Of a stretch of 12,552 nt of DNA, positions 6,810 through 12,552 are shown piece by piece. The DNA is from Lachnospiraceae bacterium (lineage in GTDB: Bacteria > Bacillota_A > Clostridia > Lachnospirales > Lachnospiraceae). Location: assembly GCA_017435025.1 (NCBI GenBank), contig JAFSFU010000031.1:1-12552 (forward strand), given 5' to 3'. Under the pieces are notes generated by a model. That model saw only the letters and a list, made by a program, of their open reading frames with translations, was not told the DNA's origin and did no database searches. The translations under genes were made by a program, and so were the position numbers. The stretch's first letter is position 1, and each line of letters opens with the position of its first letter.

Positions 6810-8279
6810 TTGCCGAAAGGAGGTGTGAGACTGAAAGAAAAGGAACACATTCTGTTTGGTAAATACCGTCTATGCAGGAAGCTGGGCTCGGGTGGTCACG
6901 GAACGGTCTATCTGGCGTATCATGTGGAACTGGAAACGTATCGTGCGGTGAAAGTAGTCCCCAAGACGCTTGTGGATTATGAGACGTTTAAACGTGAAGC
7001 TCTGTTCTTAAAAACGCTCCGGCATCCTGGAATTCCACTTGTATATGATGTGGAGCACGATTTAAATTATAGTTATCTGATTTTAGAATATCTGGAAGGC
7101 GAATCTATATTTTCTTTGGTAAAGAACCAGGGAAAACTATCCATGGAGACGGCAGTGGATTTTGGAATCCAAATCTGTCGTATCATTCAGTTCATGAATA
7201 ATCTGAAAGACCCCATTTTATATCTTGATCTGCAGCCGGGGAATTTATTGGTGTGCGAAAATACGGTCCGATTAACGGATTTTGATCATGCGCAGTACGC
7301 AAAGGACGTGCGAACGTTTGGTGAACGTTACGGAACGATAGGTTTTGCGGCACCGGAACAATATAACGGGGAACCGTTAGACTGCAGAACGGACGTATTT
7401 GCCATTGGAGCACTACTTTATTACATGTGTTACGGGACCAGTCCCGGTAAGGAGCCGGAATTTTTGGATTCCGGAAATGAAAGAACTCTTGAACATATTA
7501 TCCGGGGATGTATGGCCGCGAATAAAGAAGATCGATATCGTAGTGCAGAAGATGTGGAGCAGGTGTTATGTGAATGGAAGAGTATCCATTTACCAGATCA
7601 AGCAGTAGAATCTCTGAATATCGTTTTTGTCGGTGCTAAATCGGGAGTTGGTACGACTCATGCAGCACTGGCAATGTCATCATTCTTAACCCGAAACGGG
7701 TATCGGACCTTATATCTGGAGGAACATGATACGGATACAATGCGGATTTTTTTACATAACCGTCATGTAGAACCGGATTCTGTTGGTGTATATCATTTTG
7801 GACGCATGCATATTCGTCCCTATTATGGCAGTGCAGTAAAAATGCCATATCACAATTTTTCAATAATGGTCAAGGATGTCGGGGCTGCATGGAAATCACA
7901 GGAGGAACTTCCGCGCGCGGATTTGTATATTCTGGTATGCGGAGGAAAGGACTGGGAAATTCATCATACAGACAGGCTGATAAAGCAAATGAAAGGAAAT
8001 GATAATTGCATTTTGCTATGGAATCATTTGTCATCAAAGAGATTCCGGGACAAAATGAAAAGATTCAAAGAGTTCAAATGCTTTCGACTCCCATATTTTG
8101 AAGATCCATTTTGCAAGTCGGAAGAAACGGATACCTGTTTCAGGGATGTTTTGAAAACAGGAGGGAGAAAAATATGGAAAGAAGGAAATCTGTTCATGCG
8201 CCGAAACAATCGGAGATCATTGGTGTCGGTGGTATTGGAAAAAGTGTCGGATGTACGCACTTTTCTATTATGCTGGTAA
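6810..8279 (+). CDS. Ser/Thr protein kinase fused to a CpaE/MinD-like P-loop domain
   Basis: This frame of 489 codons from TTG 6810 (482 from CTG 6831) joins two domains. The Hanks-type kinase (about residues 18-255) has the glycine loop GSGGHGTV (26-33), Lys48 in AVKVV, Glu63, the catalytic loop YLDLQPGN (138-145), the metal-binding DFD (157-159) and APE (181-183). HRD is YLD and the usual Lys after it is Gln142, so catalysis may be atypical. The second domain (about 268-455) starts with a P-loop-like VGAKSGVGTTH (274-284) in which the usual GK[ST] Lys is Thr, as I recall for clostridial CpaE-like proteins. No membrane segment or sensor domain is seen. The last 35 codons overlap the next gene in another frame and look like run-on sequence. 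A perfect ribosome binding site inside the 5' end argues for CTG 6831 as the true start. Kinase/ATPase pairs of this type are known beside clostridial Tad pilus genes, none of which are here. Confidence 0.88.
   Translation: MPKGGVRLKEKEHILFGKYRLCRKLGSGGHGTVYLAYHVELETYRAVKVVPKTLVDYETFKREALFLKTLRHPGIPLVYDVEHDLNYSYLILEYLEGESIFSLVKNQGKLSMETAVDFGIQICRIIQFMNNLKDPILYLDLQPGNLLVCENTVRLTDFDHAQYAKDVRTFGERYGTIGFAAPEQYNGEPLDCRTDVFAIGALLYYMCYGTSPGKEPEFLDSGNERTLEHIIRGCMAANKEDRYRSAEDVEQVLCEWKSIHLPDQAVESLNIVFVGAKSGVGTTHAALAMSSFLTRNGYRTLYLEEHDTDTMRIFLHNRHVEPDSVGVYHFGRMHIRPYYGSAVKMPYHNFSIMVKDVGAAWKSQEELPRADLYILVCGGKDWEIHHTDRLIKQMKGNDNCILLWNHLSSKRFRDKMKRFKEFKCFRLPYFEDPFCKSEETDTCFRDVLKTGGRKIWKEGNLFMRRNNRRSLVSVVLEKVSDVRTFLLCW
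6816..6833 (+). promoter_or_regulatory. Strong Shine-Dalgarno followed by a possible CTG start of the kinase gene
   Basis: AAAGGAGGTG (6816-6825) is a near-perfect complement of the 16S 3' end. It lies inside the frame opened by TTG 6810. The in-frame CTG at 6831-6833 sits 7 bases after AGGAGG, the ideal distance, and would give a protein starting MKEKEHILFGKYRL. GTG 6825 is too close to the site. The TTG at 6810 has only AGAGG (6800-6804) upstream. I favour CTG but keep the longer frame in the gene entry because CTG starts are rare. Confidence 0.5.
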
Positions 8280-8788
8280 ATTACCTAGCCGGTTATCAAA
8301 GAGAAACCTGTGTGCTGTTAGAATGGAATCAGACCGGGGATCTGGAAAAGATGGAATTGGTTTGTACAGGAAAACAAAAAGAGAAAAAACCATATCGTGT
8401 TCTGGAAGTCGATTATTATAAGCAGTCCGGTACGAAAGAATTGACAGACGTTATGAAATTAAGATATCAGAATATCGTGATAGATTTTGGTGATATCAGG
8501 GATATGTCATATCCGGATTTTTTGAGATGTGACAGGCAGTTTTTGATTGGATCCTTTAGTGAGTGGAGAGAAGAAAGTTTCCGGGAATTTGTGCGGGTAC
8601 ATAATGCCGGAAGAAAGAACTGGATATATCTTGCTGCATTTGGGAGCGAGGAAACCAGAAGAGAGTTCAGAAAAAGACCGGGGATTATGGTCTGTCGAAT
8701 TCCATTTTCAGCGGATGCTTTTGTCGTTACGGAGGAGACCGGAAAATTTTTTAGAAAACTGATGAAAAGCCAGAATCGGAATCATTGA
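8174..8788 (+). CDS. CpaE-like degenerate P-loop protein, paralogue of the kinase C-terminal domain
   Basis: This 204-residue cytoplasmic protein of the MinD/CpaE-like P-loop superfamily has a degenerate nucleotide-binding loop, GVGGIGKSVGCTH (17-29), with Cys where the GK[ST] lysine would be. It aligns with the second domain of the kinase along its length: P-loop then H plus a hydrophobic helix; YQNIVIDFGDI against YHNFSIMVKDV; and RIPFSADAFVVTEETGKFFRKL against RLPYFEDPFCKSEETDTCFRDV. I chose ATG 8174 because GGAGGG lies 8 bases upstream and the protein then starts close to the P-loop. The frame also extends back to ATG 8111 inside the kinase gene, but without family support. The gene overlaps the kinase frame by 106 bases and is surely cotranscribed. 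A regulatory partner role for the kinase is inference. Confidence 0.85.
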   Translation: MERRKSVHAPKQSEIIGVGGIGKSVGCTHFSIMLVNYLAGYQRETCVLLEWNQTGDLEKMELVCTGKQKEKKPYRVLEVDYYKQSGTKELTDVMKLRYQNIVIDFGDIRDMSYPDFLRCDRQFLIGSFSEWREESFREFVRVHNAGRKNWIYLAAFGSEETRREFRKRPGIMVCRIPFSADAFVVTEETGKFFRKLMKSQNRNH

Positions 8789-8854
8789 CCGGCAGGTGAA
8801 AATATGTCACAAAACTCCTTGCGGAATACCTGCCGGAACAAGGGAGGACGCATC

Positions 8855-9154
8855 GTGAACGGAAAAGCGTATAAATCTGAGACCTATGTATCAAGTTTGG
8901 CGACAGATGAGACAGAACGAAAAAAATTTTTAAATGGTTTAAAGAAATATCCGGAAATGGGAGTCAGTGTTTATATTGATGATAAAATACCAGGACCGGA
9001 TGATTGGGAAAAGCTGGTGGCAGTACGGGAGGATCAGTTCTTTTATATGGGCGACTACATTCAGTTGGATGGAAAGCTGCATGAGATCCGCTTTGACTGT
9101 GTCTACCATGGAGACTTGGAGGAGGATAAAAAGAAGAGAAGAAGAAGGAAATAA
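8855..9154 (+). CDS. Small protein of unknown function with a basic C-terminus
   Basis: I do not recognise this gene. From GTG 8855 it encodes 99 residues. GGGAGG (8842-8847) lies 7 bases upstream, the best ribosome binding site in the region. An ATG at 8804 in the same frame, behind AGGTGA, would add 17 residues and is the alternative. The protein is soluble, with no membrane segment or signal peptide. It begins VNGKAYKSETYVSSLATDET, contains an aromatic stretch (REDQFFYMGDYIQLDG) suggesting a small beta fold, and ends with EEDKKKRRRRK, a basic tail that could bind nucleic acid or an acidic partner. The gene follows the P-loop gene by 66 bases without an obvious terminator between them, so it is probably the third member of the kinase operon. 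Confidence 0.75.
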   Translation: MNGKAYKSETYVSSLATDETERKKFLNGLKKYPEMGVSVYIDDKIPGPDDWEKLVAVREDQFFYMGDYIQLDGKLHEIRFDCVYHGDLEEDKKKRRRRK

Positions 9155-9252
9155 ATATAAATTTTAGATGGTGGAGATGCTGTTCTGCCGGACAATTTCG
9201 TATTTCCACATAAAATCGTAACAAAAAATTTACAAATCTGTATGTATTATTA

Positions 9253-9261
9253 TGATATAAT
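9253..9261 (+). promoter_or_regulatory. Extended -10 promoter for the GH18 gene
   Basis: TGATATAAT gives a perfect TATAAT (9256-9261) with the TG extension at 9253-9254, about 36 bases before the ATG. No good -35 is seen at 17 bases; TTTACA (9229-9234) is 21 bases away. It suggests the GH18 gene is transcribed separately from the kinase operon. Confidence 0.5.
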
Positions 9262-9296
9262 ATTTAATATTACTGATAGAAAAGAGTGGTATCCAG

Positions 9297-10940
9297 ATGA
9301 AGAAAGTTATACCGGTTGTGATCGCGATCACTTTGATTTTGCTGATTGTTGGCGGTGCAGTGGGAGTAAAAATCCTGGAGAAATATATACCTACCAAAGA
9401 AGAGGCAAATCTGAATGAGTTGTATCAGGTAGAGGATGGTCAAACGACGATTCTTTATAATTATGAAATTCAGGATACGAAGGGTATTTATGAGAACGGC
9501 CAGACATATCTGCCGATTTCTTGGGTGAATGAATACATCAATAAACGTTTCTATTGGGATAGTACAGAACAACTTTTGATTTATACACTGCCAGATCAGA
9601 TCGTTTATGCGGATGCAGAGACAATGGGATCCAATGGTGCTCCGCTGATTCTGATAAAAGACGAGCAGGTTTATCTGACATTGGGATTAGTCGCAAATTA
9701 TTCAGATATACAGATTGAGGCTTTCGATGCCGGAGACATACGTCGTGTGTTCCTGACTGACTGGGGAACCAGAATGGTAACATCGGTACAGAAGGAAGGA
9801 ATGATTCGTGAAAAAGGCGGTATTAAGAGCCCGATCGTGTCTGCTGTTGCAGAAAATGCGCAGGTAACAGTCTTAGAGACAATGGAAACATGGTCGAAGG
9901 TTATGACTGCAGAAGGCCATATCGGTTACATTGAGAATAAACGTCTGACTGGACCGACGGAACAAACTTTTTCCAGTGGCCGCCAGCCGGAAGTTTATGC
10001 AGGAACAAGTCTTGATGAAAAAGTGGTTCTCGGATGGCATCAGGTCACCAATGCAGAAGCTAATCAGTATTTAGATCAGGTTTTAGAGGCCACAGAAGGC
10101 ATCAATGTGATTTCCCCGACATGGTTTTCGCTTACTGATAACAATGGCGGATATAAGTCACTGGCTAGCAAGGCTTATGTCGAAAGAGCCCATGAACTGG
10201 GACTCCAGGTGTGGGCGCTTTTGGATAATTTCAGTGATGACGTGCAGACGGAAGTGTTGTTGTCGTCCACTTCCACAAGGAGAAAGCTGATCAACAGCCT
10301 GATGGAAGAAGTGGATGCGTATGATCTGGATGGTCTCAATATGGACTTTGAGAGCCTGAAACCGGAGGCGGGAGTGCACTATATTCAGTTTTTGAGAGAA
10401 CTTTCGATTCCATGTCGAGAGAAAGGGATTATCCTTTCTGTAGACAACTATGTTCCGATTGAATACAATAAATTCTATGATCGGGCGGAACAGGGAATCG
10501 TCGCAGATTATGTGATCATTATGGGATATGATGAGCACTATGCCGGAAGTGATGCTGGTTCTGTGGCATCCCTCGAATATGTCCGCGGCGGTATTGAGCG
10601 AACGCTGGAAGAGGTTCCTAAAGAGAAAGTAATCAACGGAGTTCCGTTTTACACCAGAATCTGGACGGAAGATCAAAATGGTCTTCAGTCTGAGGCATAT
10701 GGAATTCAGGCTGCGAAGGAATGGGTAGAGGAGAATGATGTGGAACTTTACTGGCAGCCGGAATTAGGTCAGTATTATGGTGAATTAAAGACTCCAGACG
10801 GAATCCAGTATCTATGGATGGAAGAGGAAGAATCACTGGGACTGAAAATGGATCTGATTCGGTCTTATGATCTGTCAGGTGTTGCCTGTTGGAAACTGGG
10901 ACTGGAAGACGAGGCGGTCTGGGAGGTTATCGGTTGGTAA
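9297..10940 (+). CDS. Membrane-anchored SH3/GH18 glycoside hydrolase (YaaH/SleL-like)
   Basis: This 547-residue, probably extracytoplasmic enzyme is predicted to cleave beta-1,4 glycosidic bonds in peptidoglycan or a related aminosugar polymer. An uncleaved-looking hydrophobic segment (about residues 4-23) follows a short MKK start. Residues about 50-155 resemble the copper-amine-oxidase-N-like stalk domain (TYLPISWVNEYINKRFYWD). A bacterial SH3 domain lies at about 167-217 (GGIKSPIVSAVAENAQVTVL, then YIENKRL). The GH18 barrel covers about 240-547. Its catalytic signature DGLNMDFE (345-352) keeps Asp350 and the proton donor Glu352; Asn at 348 is, as I recall, usual in the YaaH/SleL branch. 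IIMGYDEHYAGSDAGSVA (407-424) is another branch hallmark. A related function is spore cortex or cell-wall hydrolysis. No LysM domain is present, unlike SleL. The ribosome binding site is weak. It is followed by a terminator and a CwlD-like amidase. Confidence 0.9.
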   Translation: MKKVIPVVIAITLILLIVGGAVGVKILEKYIPTKEEANLNELYQVEDGQTTILYNYEIQDTKGIYENGQTYLPISWVNEYINKRFYWDSTEQLLIYTLPDQIVYADAETMGSNGAPLILIKDEQVYLTLGLVANYSDIQIEAFDAGDIRRVFLTDWGTRMVTSVQKEGMIREKGGIKSPIVSAVAENAQVTVLETMETWSKVMTAEGHIGYIENKRLTGPTEQTFSSGRQPEVYAGTSLDEKVVLGWHQVTNAEANQYLDQVLEATEGINVISPTWFSLTDNNGGYKSLASKAYVERAHELGLQVWALLDNFSDDVQTEVLLSSTSTRRKLINSLMEEVDAYDLDGLNMDFESLKPEAGVHYIQFLRELSIPCREKGIILSVDNYVPIEYNKFYDRAEQGIVADYVIIMGYDEHYAGSDAGSVASLEYVRGGIERTLEEVPKEKVINGVPFYTRIWTEDQNGLQSEAYGIQAAKEWVEENDVELYWQPELGQYYGELKTPDGIQYLWMEEEESLGLKMDLIRSYDLSGVACWKLGLEDEAVWEVIGW

Positions 10941-10991
10941 GATTTTGATAATCGTTAGGACATTGTAGAAATCAGATTTTAGATGAAAGTG

Positions 10992-11046
10992 AAGAAGGAT
11001 TGTGTTATCGGTTATGATATACAGTCCTTCTTTTTTACTGCGATTT
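10992..11046 (+). terminator. Rho-independent terminator after the GH18 gene
   Basis: AAGAAGGA-type sequence from 10992 pairs with TCCTTCTT ending at 11042. The stem is about 12-14 bp with two wobbles, the loop is unpaired, and a T run covers 11041-11046. It lies 51 bases after the GH18 stop and inside the apparent 5' extension of the next open frame, which argues that the extension is not coding. Confidence 0.75.
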
Positions 11047-11105
11047 CGTCTATTCGGCGAAAGATTTGGATATATTTTATAAAGATTTTCTGGGGAGCAT
11101 GCGAT

Positions 11106-11822
11106 GTGAGGAAGGAACTGTTGGAACAGTTGTGTGGATTCATGCTGCTTTTTATGGTCTTTCTGGTGGCAAAATATGGTGTACCGCAAGTAATAGCGGC
11201 AGAGACTGCGTACAGCTCAAAGGTGAAAGAGGAAGATAAACCGGTGGTTGTTATCGACGTGGGCCATGGAGGAAGTGATCCGGGAAAGATTGGAGTGGAC
11301 GGAAGTCTGGAAAAGGATATCAATTTACAGATTGCTTTACAGATCAGGGAGTATTTGGAGCAGTCGGATGTGACGGTGGTTATGACTAGAGAAGGGGATA
11401 TCGGACTTTATAGCGAGGGGGACGGAAGTAAAAAGATGTCCGATATGAGGAGGCGCTGTGAGATCGTTGAGGAAAATGATGCAGAACTGGTGGTTAGTAT
11501 TCATCAAAACAGTTACCACGAGGAGTATGTGTCAGGTGGTCAGGTGTTCTATTATACAGATTCAGGGGAGGGGAAGCGTTTGGCAGAAATCCTGCAAAAG
11601 CGGTTTACATATGTGTTAGGAACGGACAATCGGCGATTGGCGAAACCAAACGGCAGCTATTATTTGCTGCGGAATGTGAAATGTCCGATTGTGATCGTGG
11701 AATGCGGCTTCCTTAGTAACTGGCGAGAGGCGGCGCTCTTGCAGCAGGAGGATTATCAGGACCGAATGGCATGGACGATCCATATGGGAGTGATGGAATA
11801 TCTAAATACATATAAAATGTAG
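11106..11822 (+). CDS. cwlD: N-acetylmuramoyl-L-alanine amidase, Amidase_3 family, CwlD-like
   Basis: This zinc amidase cleaves the bond between N-acetylmuramic acid and L-alanine. In spore formers CwlD does this to make muramic-lactam in the spore cortex. From GTG 11106 it is 238 residues, against 237 for B. subtilis CwlD. An N-terminal hydrophobic segment (about 10-32) is a signal peptide or anchor. The Amidase_3 domain (about 46-235) has VVVIDVGHGGSDPG with zinc ligand His54, Glu69 in GSLEKDINL, His133 in SIHQNS, and the catalytic Glu199 in IVECGFLSN. The frame stays open upstream to ATG 10983, but that stretch contains the GH18 terminator. GTG 11106 has GGGGAG 8 bases upstream and puts the signal segment at the N-terminus. 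No clear sporulation-sigma promoter was identified. The CwlD assignment rests on length, layout and the neighbouring GH18 gene; a vegetative amidase is possible. Confidence 0.88.
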   Translation: MRKELLEQLCGFMLLFMVFLVAKYGVPQVIAAETAYSSKVKEEDKPVVVIDVGHGGSDPGKIGVDGSLEKDINLQIALQIREYLEQSDVTVVMTREGDIGLYSEGDGSKKMSDMRRRCEIVEENDAELVVSIHQNSYHEEYVSGGQVFYYTDSGEGKRLAEILQKRFTYVLGTDNRRLAKPNGSYYLLRNVKCPIVIVECGFLSNWREAALLQQEDYQDRMAWTIHMGVMEYLNTYKM

Positions 11823-11830
11823 GATTTCTC

Positions 11831-11859
11831 TTGAAATACAAGTCCGTTTACGTTACAAT
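11831..11859 (+). promoter_or_regulatory. Sigma-A-type promoter for the riboswitch-ribU transcript
   Basis: TTGAAA (11831-11836) and TACAAT (11854-11859) are separated by exactly 17 bases. Transcription would begin near 11866, just ahead of the FMN aptamer. Confidence 0.75.
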
Positions 11860-11879
11860 AAACAACATAAATCAAAATG

Positions 11880-11990
11880 TTCTTCGGGGCGGGGTGGAAA
11901 TCCCCACCGGCGGTGAAAGTCCGCGACCTGTTTTGACAGCTGATCCGGTGAGATTCCGGAACCGACAGTATAGTCTGGATGAGAGAAGAA
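11880..11990 (+). ncRNA. FMN riboswitch (RFN element)
   Basis: The leader carries the conserved RFN blocks in order: GGGGCGGGGTGGAAATCCCC, ACCGGCGGTGAAAGTCCGCG, the variable arm with GATCCGGTGAGATTCCGGAACCGA in two halves (11942-11964), then ACAGTATAGTCTGGATG and GAGAGAAGAA. The ends pair as the closing P1 helix (TTCTTC 11880-11885 with GAAGAA 11985-11990). The aptamer binds FMN and switches off riboflavin genes when flavin is plentiful. Its position before a riboflavin transporter gene fits exactly. Confidence 0.97.
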
Positions 11991-12039
11991 GTTGTGCGGA
12001 TGTCGGCAATGCCGGCGTGTTACTATGACGCAGATATTG

Positions 12040-12069
12040 TCCCCGGATTTTATCCGGGGATTTATGTTT
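12040..12069 (+). terminator. Hairpin in the ribU leader, possible riboswitch-controlled terminator
   Basis: CCCCGGAT (12041-12048) pairs perfectly with ATCCGGGG (12052-12059), with T12040-A12060 extending the stem. The sequence after it (TTTATGTTTC) is only partly T-rich, so termination may be weak. A smaller GCCGGC-type hairpin (12003-12016) precedes it. It may be the expression platform or simply leader structure. Confidence 0.5.
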
Positions 12070-12106
12070 CCATGCGAGAATCGCAATATTGCGTTGCTCC
12101 GTACGG

Positions 12107-12144
12107 TTCCTCTTTGGGTAGAACATGAAAGATTAAAGGAGGAA
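12107..12144 (+). promoter_or_regulatory. Possible Shine-Dalgarno-sequestering helix before ribU
   Basis: TTCCTCTTT (12107-12115) can pair with the ribosome binding site AAAGGAGGAA (12136-12145): nine pairs with one T-G wobble and a 20-base loop. This would hide the ribU ribosome binding site and could be the output of the FMN aptamer at the level of translation. Confidence 0.45.
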
Positions 12145-12149
12145 AGAAA

Positions 12150-12552
12150 ATGAAAGAAAAATGGTTAACAACGAAAAATCTTGTTCTGATGGGCATGCTT
12201 GGTGCTCTGGCGGGAGTGCTGATGATGTTTGAATTTCCGCTGGTATTTCTGGCTCCGAGCTTTTACGCGTTAGACTTTTCTGAAGTTCCGGTACTGGTTG
12301 GAACCTTTGCGATGGGTCCGGCGGCAGGTGTTGTGATCGAGTTCATAAAGATTGCGATCAAGCTGCTTATGAAACCGACAACAACCGGTTTTATCGGTGA
12401 GTATGCGAACTTTGTAATTGGCTGTGCACTGATTGTTCCGGCGGGTATGATCTATCACACAAAGAAAACGAAGAAGAGTGCGATCAAGGGTATGGCAGTT
12501 GGTACACTTGTTATGGCGATCAGTGGTATTGCAATCAATGCTCTGGTTATGC
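12150..12552 (+). CDS. ribU: Riboflavin ECF transporter substrate-binding protein RibU (partial, 3' end cut)
   Basis: The first 134 residues are present before the window ends. RibU is the membrane S component that binds riboflavin and works with the shared EcfA-EcfA'-EcfT energy-coupling module. Hydrophobic helices are visible at about residues 10-27, 29-40, 46-74, 84-101 and 113-134. The segment LDFSEVPVLVGTFAMGPAAG (41-60) followed by VVIEFIKIAIKL is typical of RibU, and the N-terminal KEKWLTTKNLVLMGMLGALA carries the Ala/Gly-rich first helix that contacts EcfT. ATG 12150 has AAAGGAGG at 12136-12142. The FMN riboswitch immediately upstream supports riboflavin as substrate. The ECF module genes are not in the window. 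Confidence 0.95.
   Translation, partial: MKEKWLTTKNLVLMGMLGALAGVLMMFEFPLVFLAPSFYALDFSEVPVLVGTFAMGPAAGVVIEFIKIAIKLLMKPTTTGFIGEYANFVIGCALIVPAGMIYHTKKTKKSAIKGMAVGTLVMAISGIAINALVM

Noticed and set aside
11831..12028. 65-codon open frame over the riboswitch
   Set aside because: The bases are fully explained by the conserved FMN aptamer; there is no ribosome binding site.
12082..12093. Perfect palindrome CGCAATATTGCG in the ribU leader
   Set aside because: It could be an operator or a restriction-like site, but it is short, isolated and in a structured leader, so no function can be supported.
1..12552. CRISPR arrays, insertion sequences, tRNA or rRNA genes, attachment sites
   Set aside because: No spaced direct repeats, transposase or integrase motifs, terminal inverted repeats or cloverleaf-like sequences were seen on either strand.

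Overview
The window looks like a piece of a Gram-positive, low-to-moderate GC, spore-forming anaerobe of the Clostridia, most likely Lachnospiraceae. This is inferred from the gdpP-rplI-dnaB order, AGGAGG-type ribosome binding sites, sigma-A-like promoters, a MecA adaptor, a CwlD-like amidase, a RibU-type riboflavin transporter and a clostridial 2[4Fe-4S] ferredoxin. No species call is possible from the sequence alone.

Layout. Positions 1-217 are the 3' end of an upstream gene, closed by a terminator. A strong promoter then opens gdpP (c-di-AMP phosphodiesterase), rplI (ribosomal protein L9) and dnaB (replicative helicase), which run to a terminator at 4293-4331. A MerR-type coiled-coil regulator follows (4405-5085). 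A bidirectional terminator separates it from a minus-strand ferredoxin (5149-5316). Divergent from the ferredoxin, with its own promoter, is a 68-residue DUF1858-type redox protein (5494-5700). Its second active-site cysteine is encoded by an in-frame TGA followed at once by a small stem-loop, so I read it as a selenoprotein that ordinary gene calling would miss. Another two-way terminator separates it from minus-strand mecA (5798-6589).

Region 6660-9154 is the most accessory-looking part. It holds a Ser/Thr protein kinase fused to a CpaE/MinD-like P-loop domain, a second stand-alone protein that aligns with that fused domain, and a small basic-tailed protein of unknown function. Kinase/ATPase pairs of this kind are known to me from clostridial Tad (Flp) pilus loci, but no pilus assembly genes lie here, so this looks like an orphan signalling module. 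It is followed by two cell-wall enzymes: a membrane-anchored SH3/GH18 glycosidase of the YaaH/SleL type and a CwlD-like N-acetylmuramoyl-L-alanine amidase. The window ends with an FMN riboswitch controlling ribU, which is cut by the window edge.

The strongest item for follow-up is the unannotated selenoprotein with its candidate bSECIS element. Second are the kinase/ATPase module, with its possible CTG start, unusual kinase motifs and 106-base gene overlap, and a possible Shine-Dalgarno-sequestering helix in the ribU leader.
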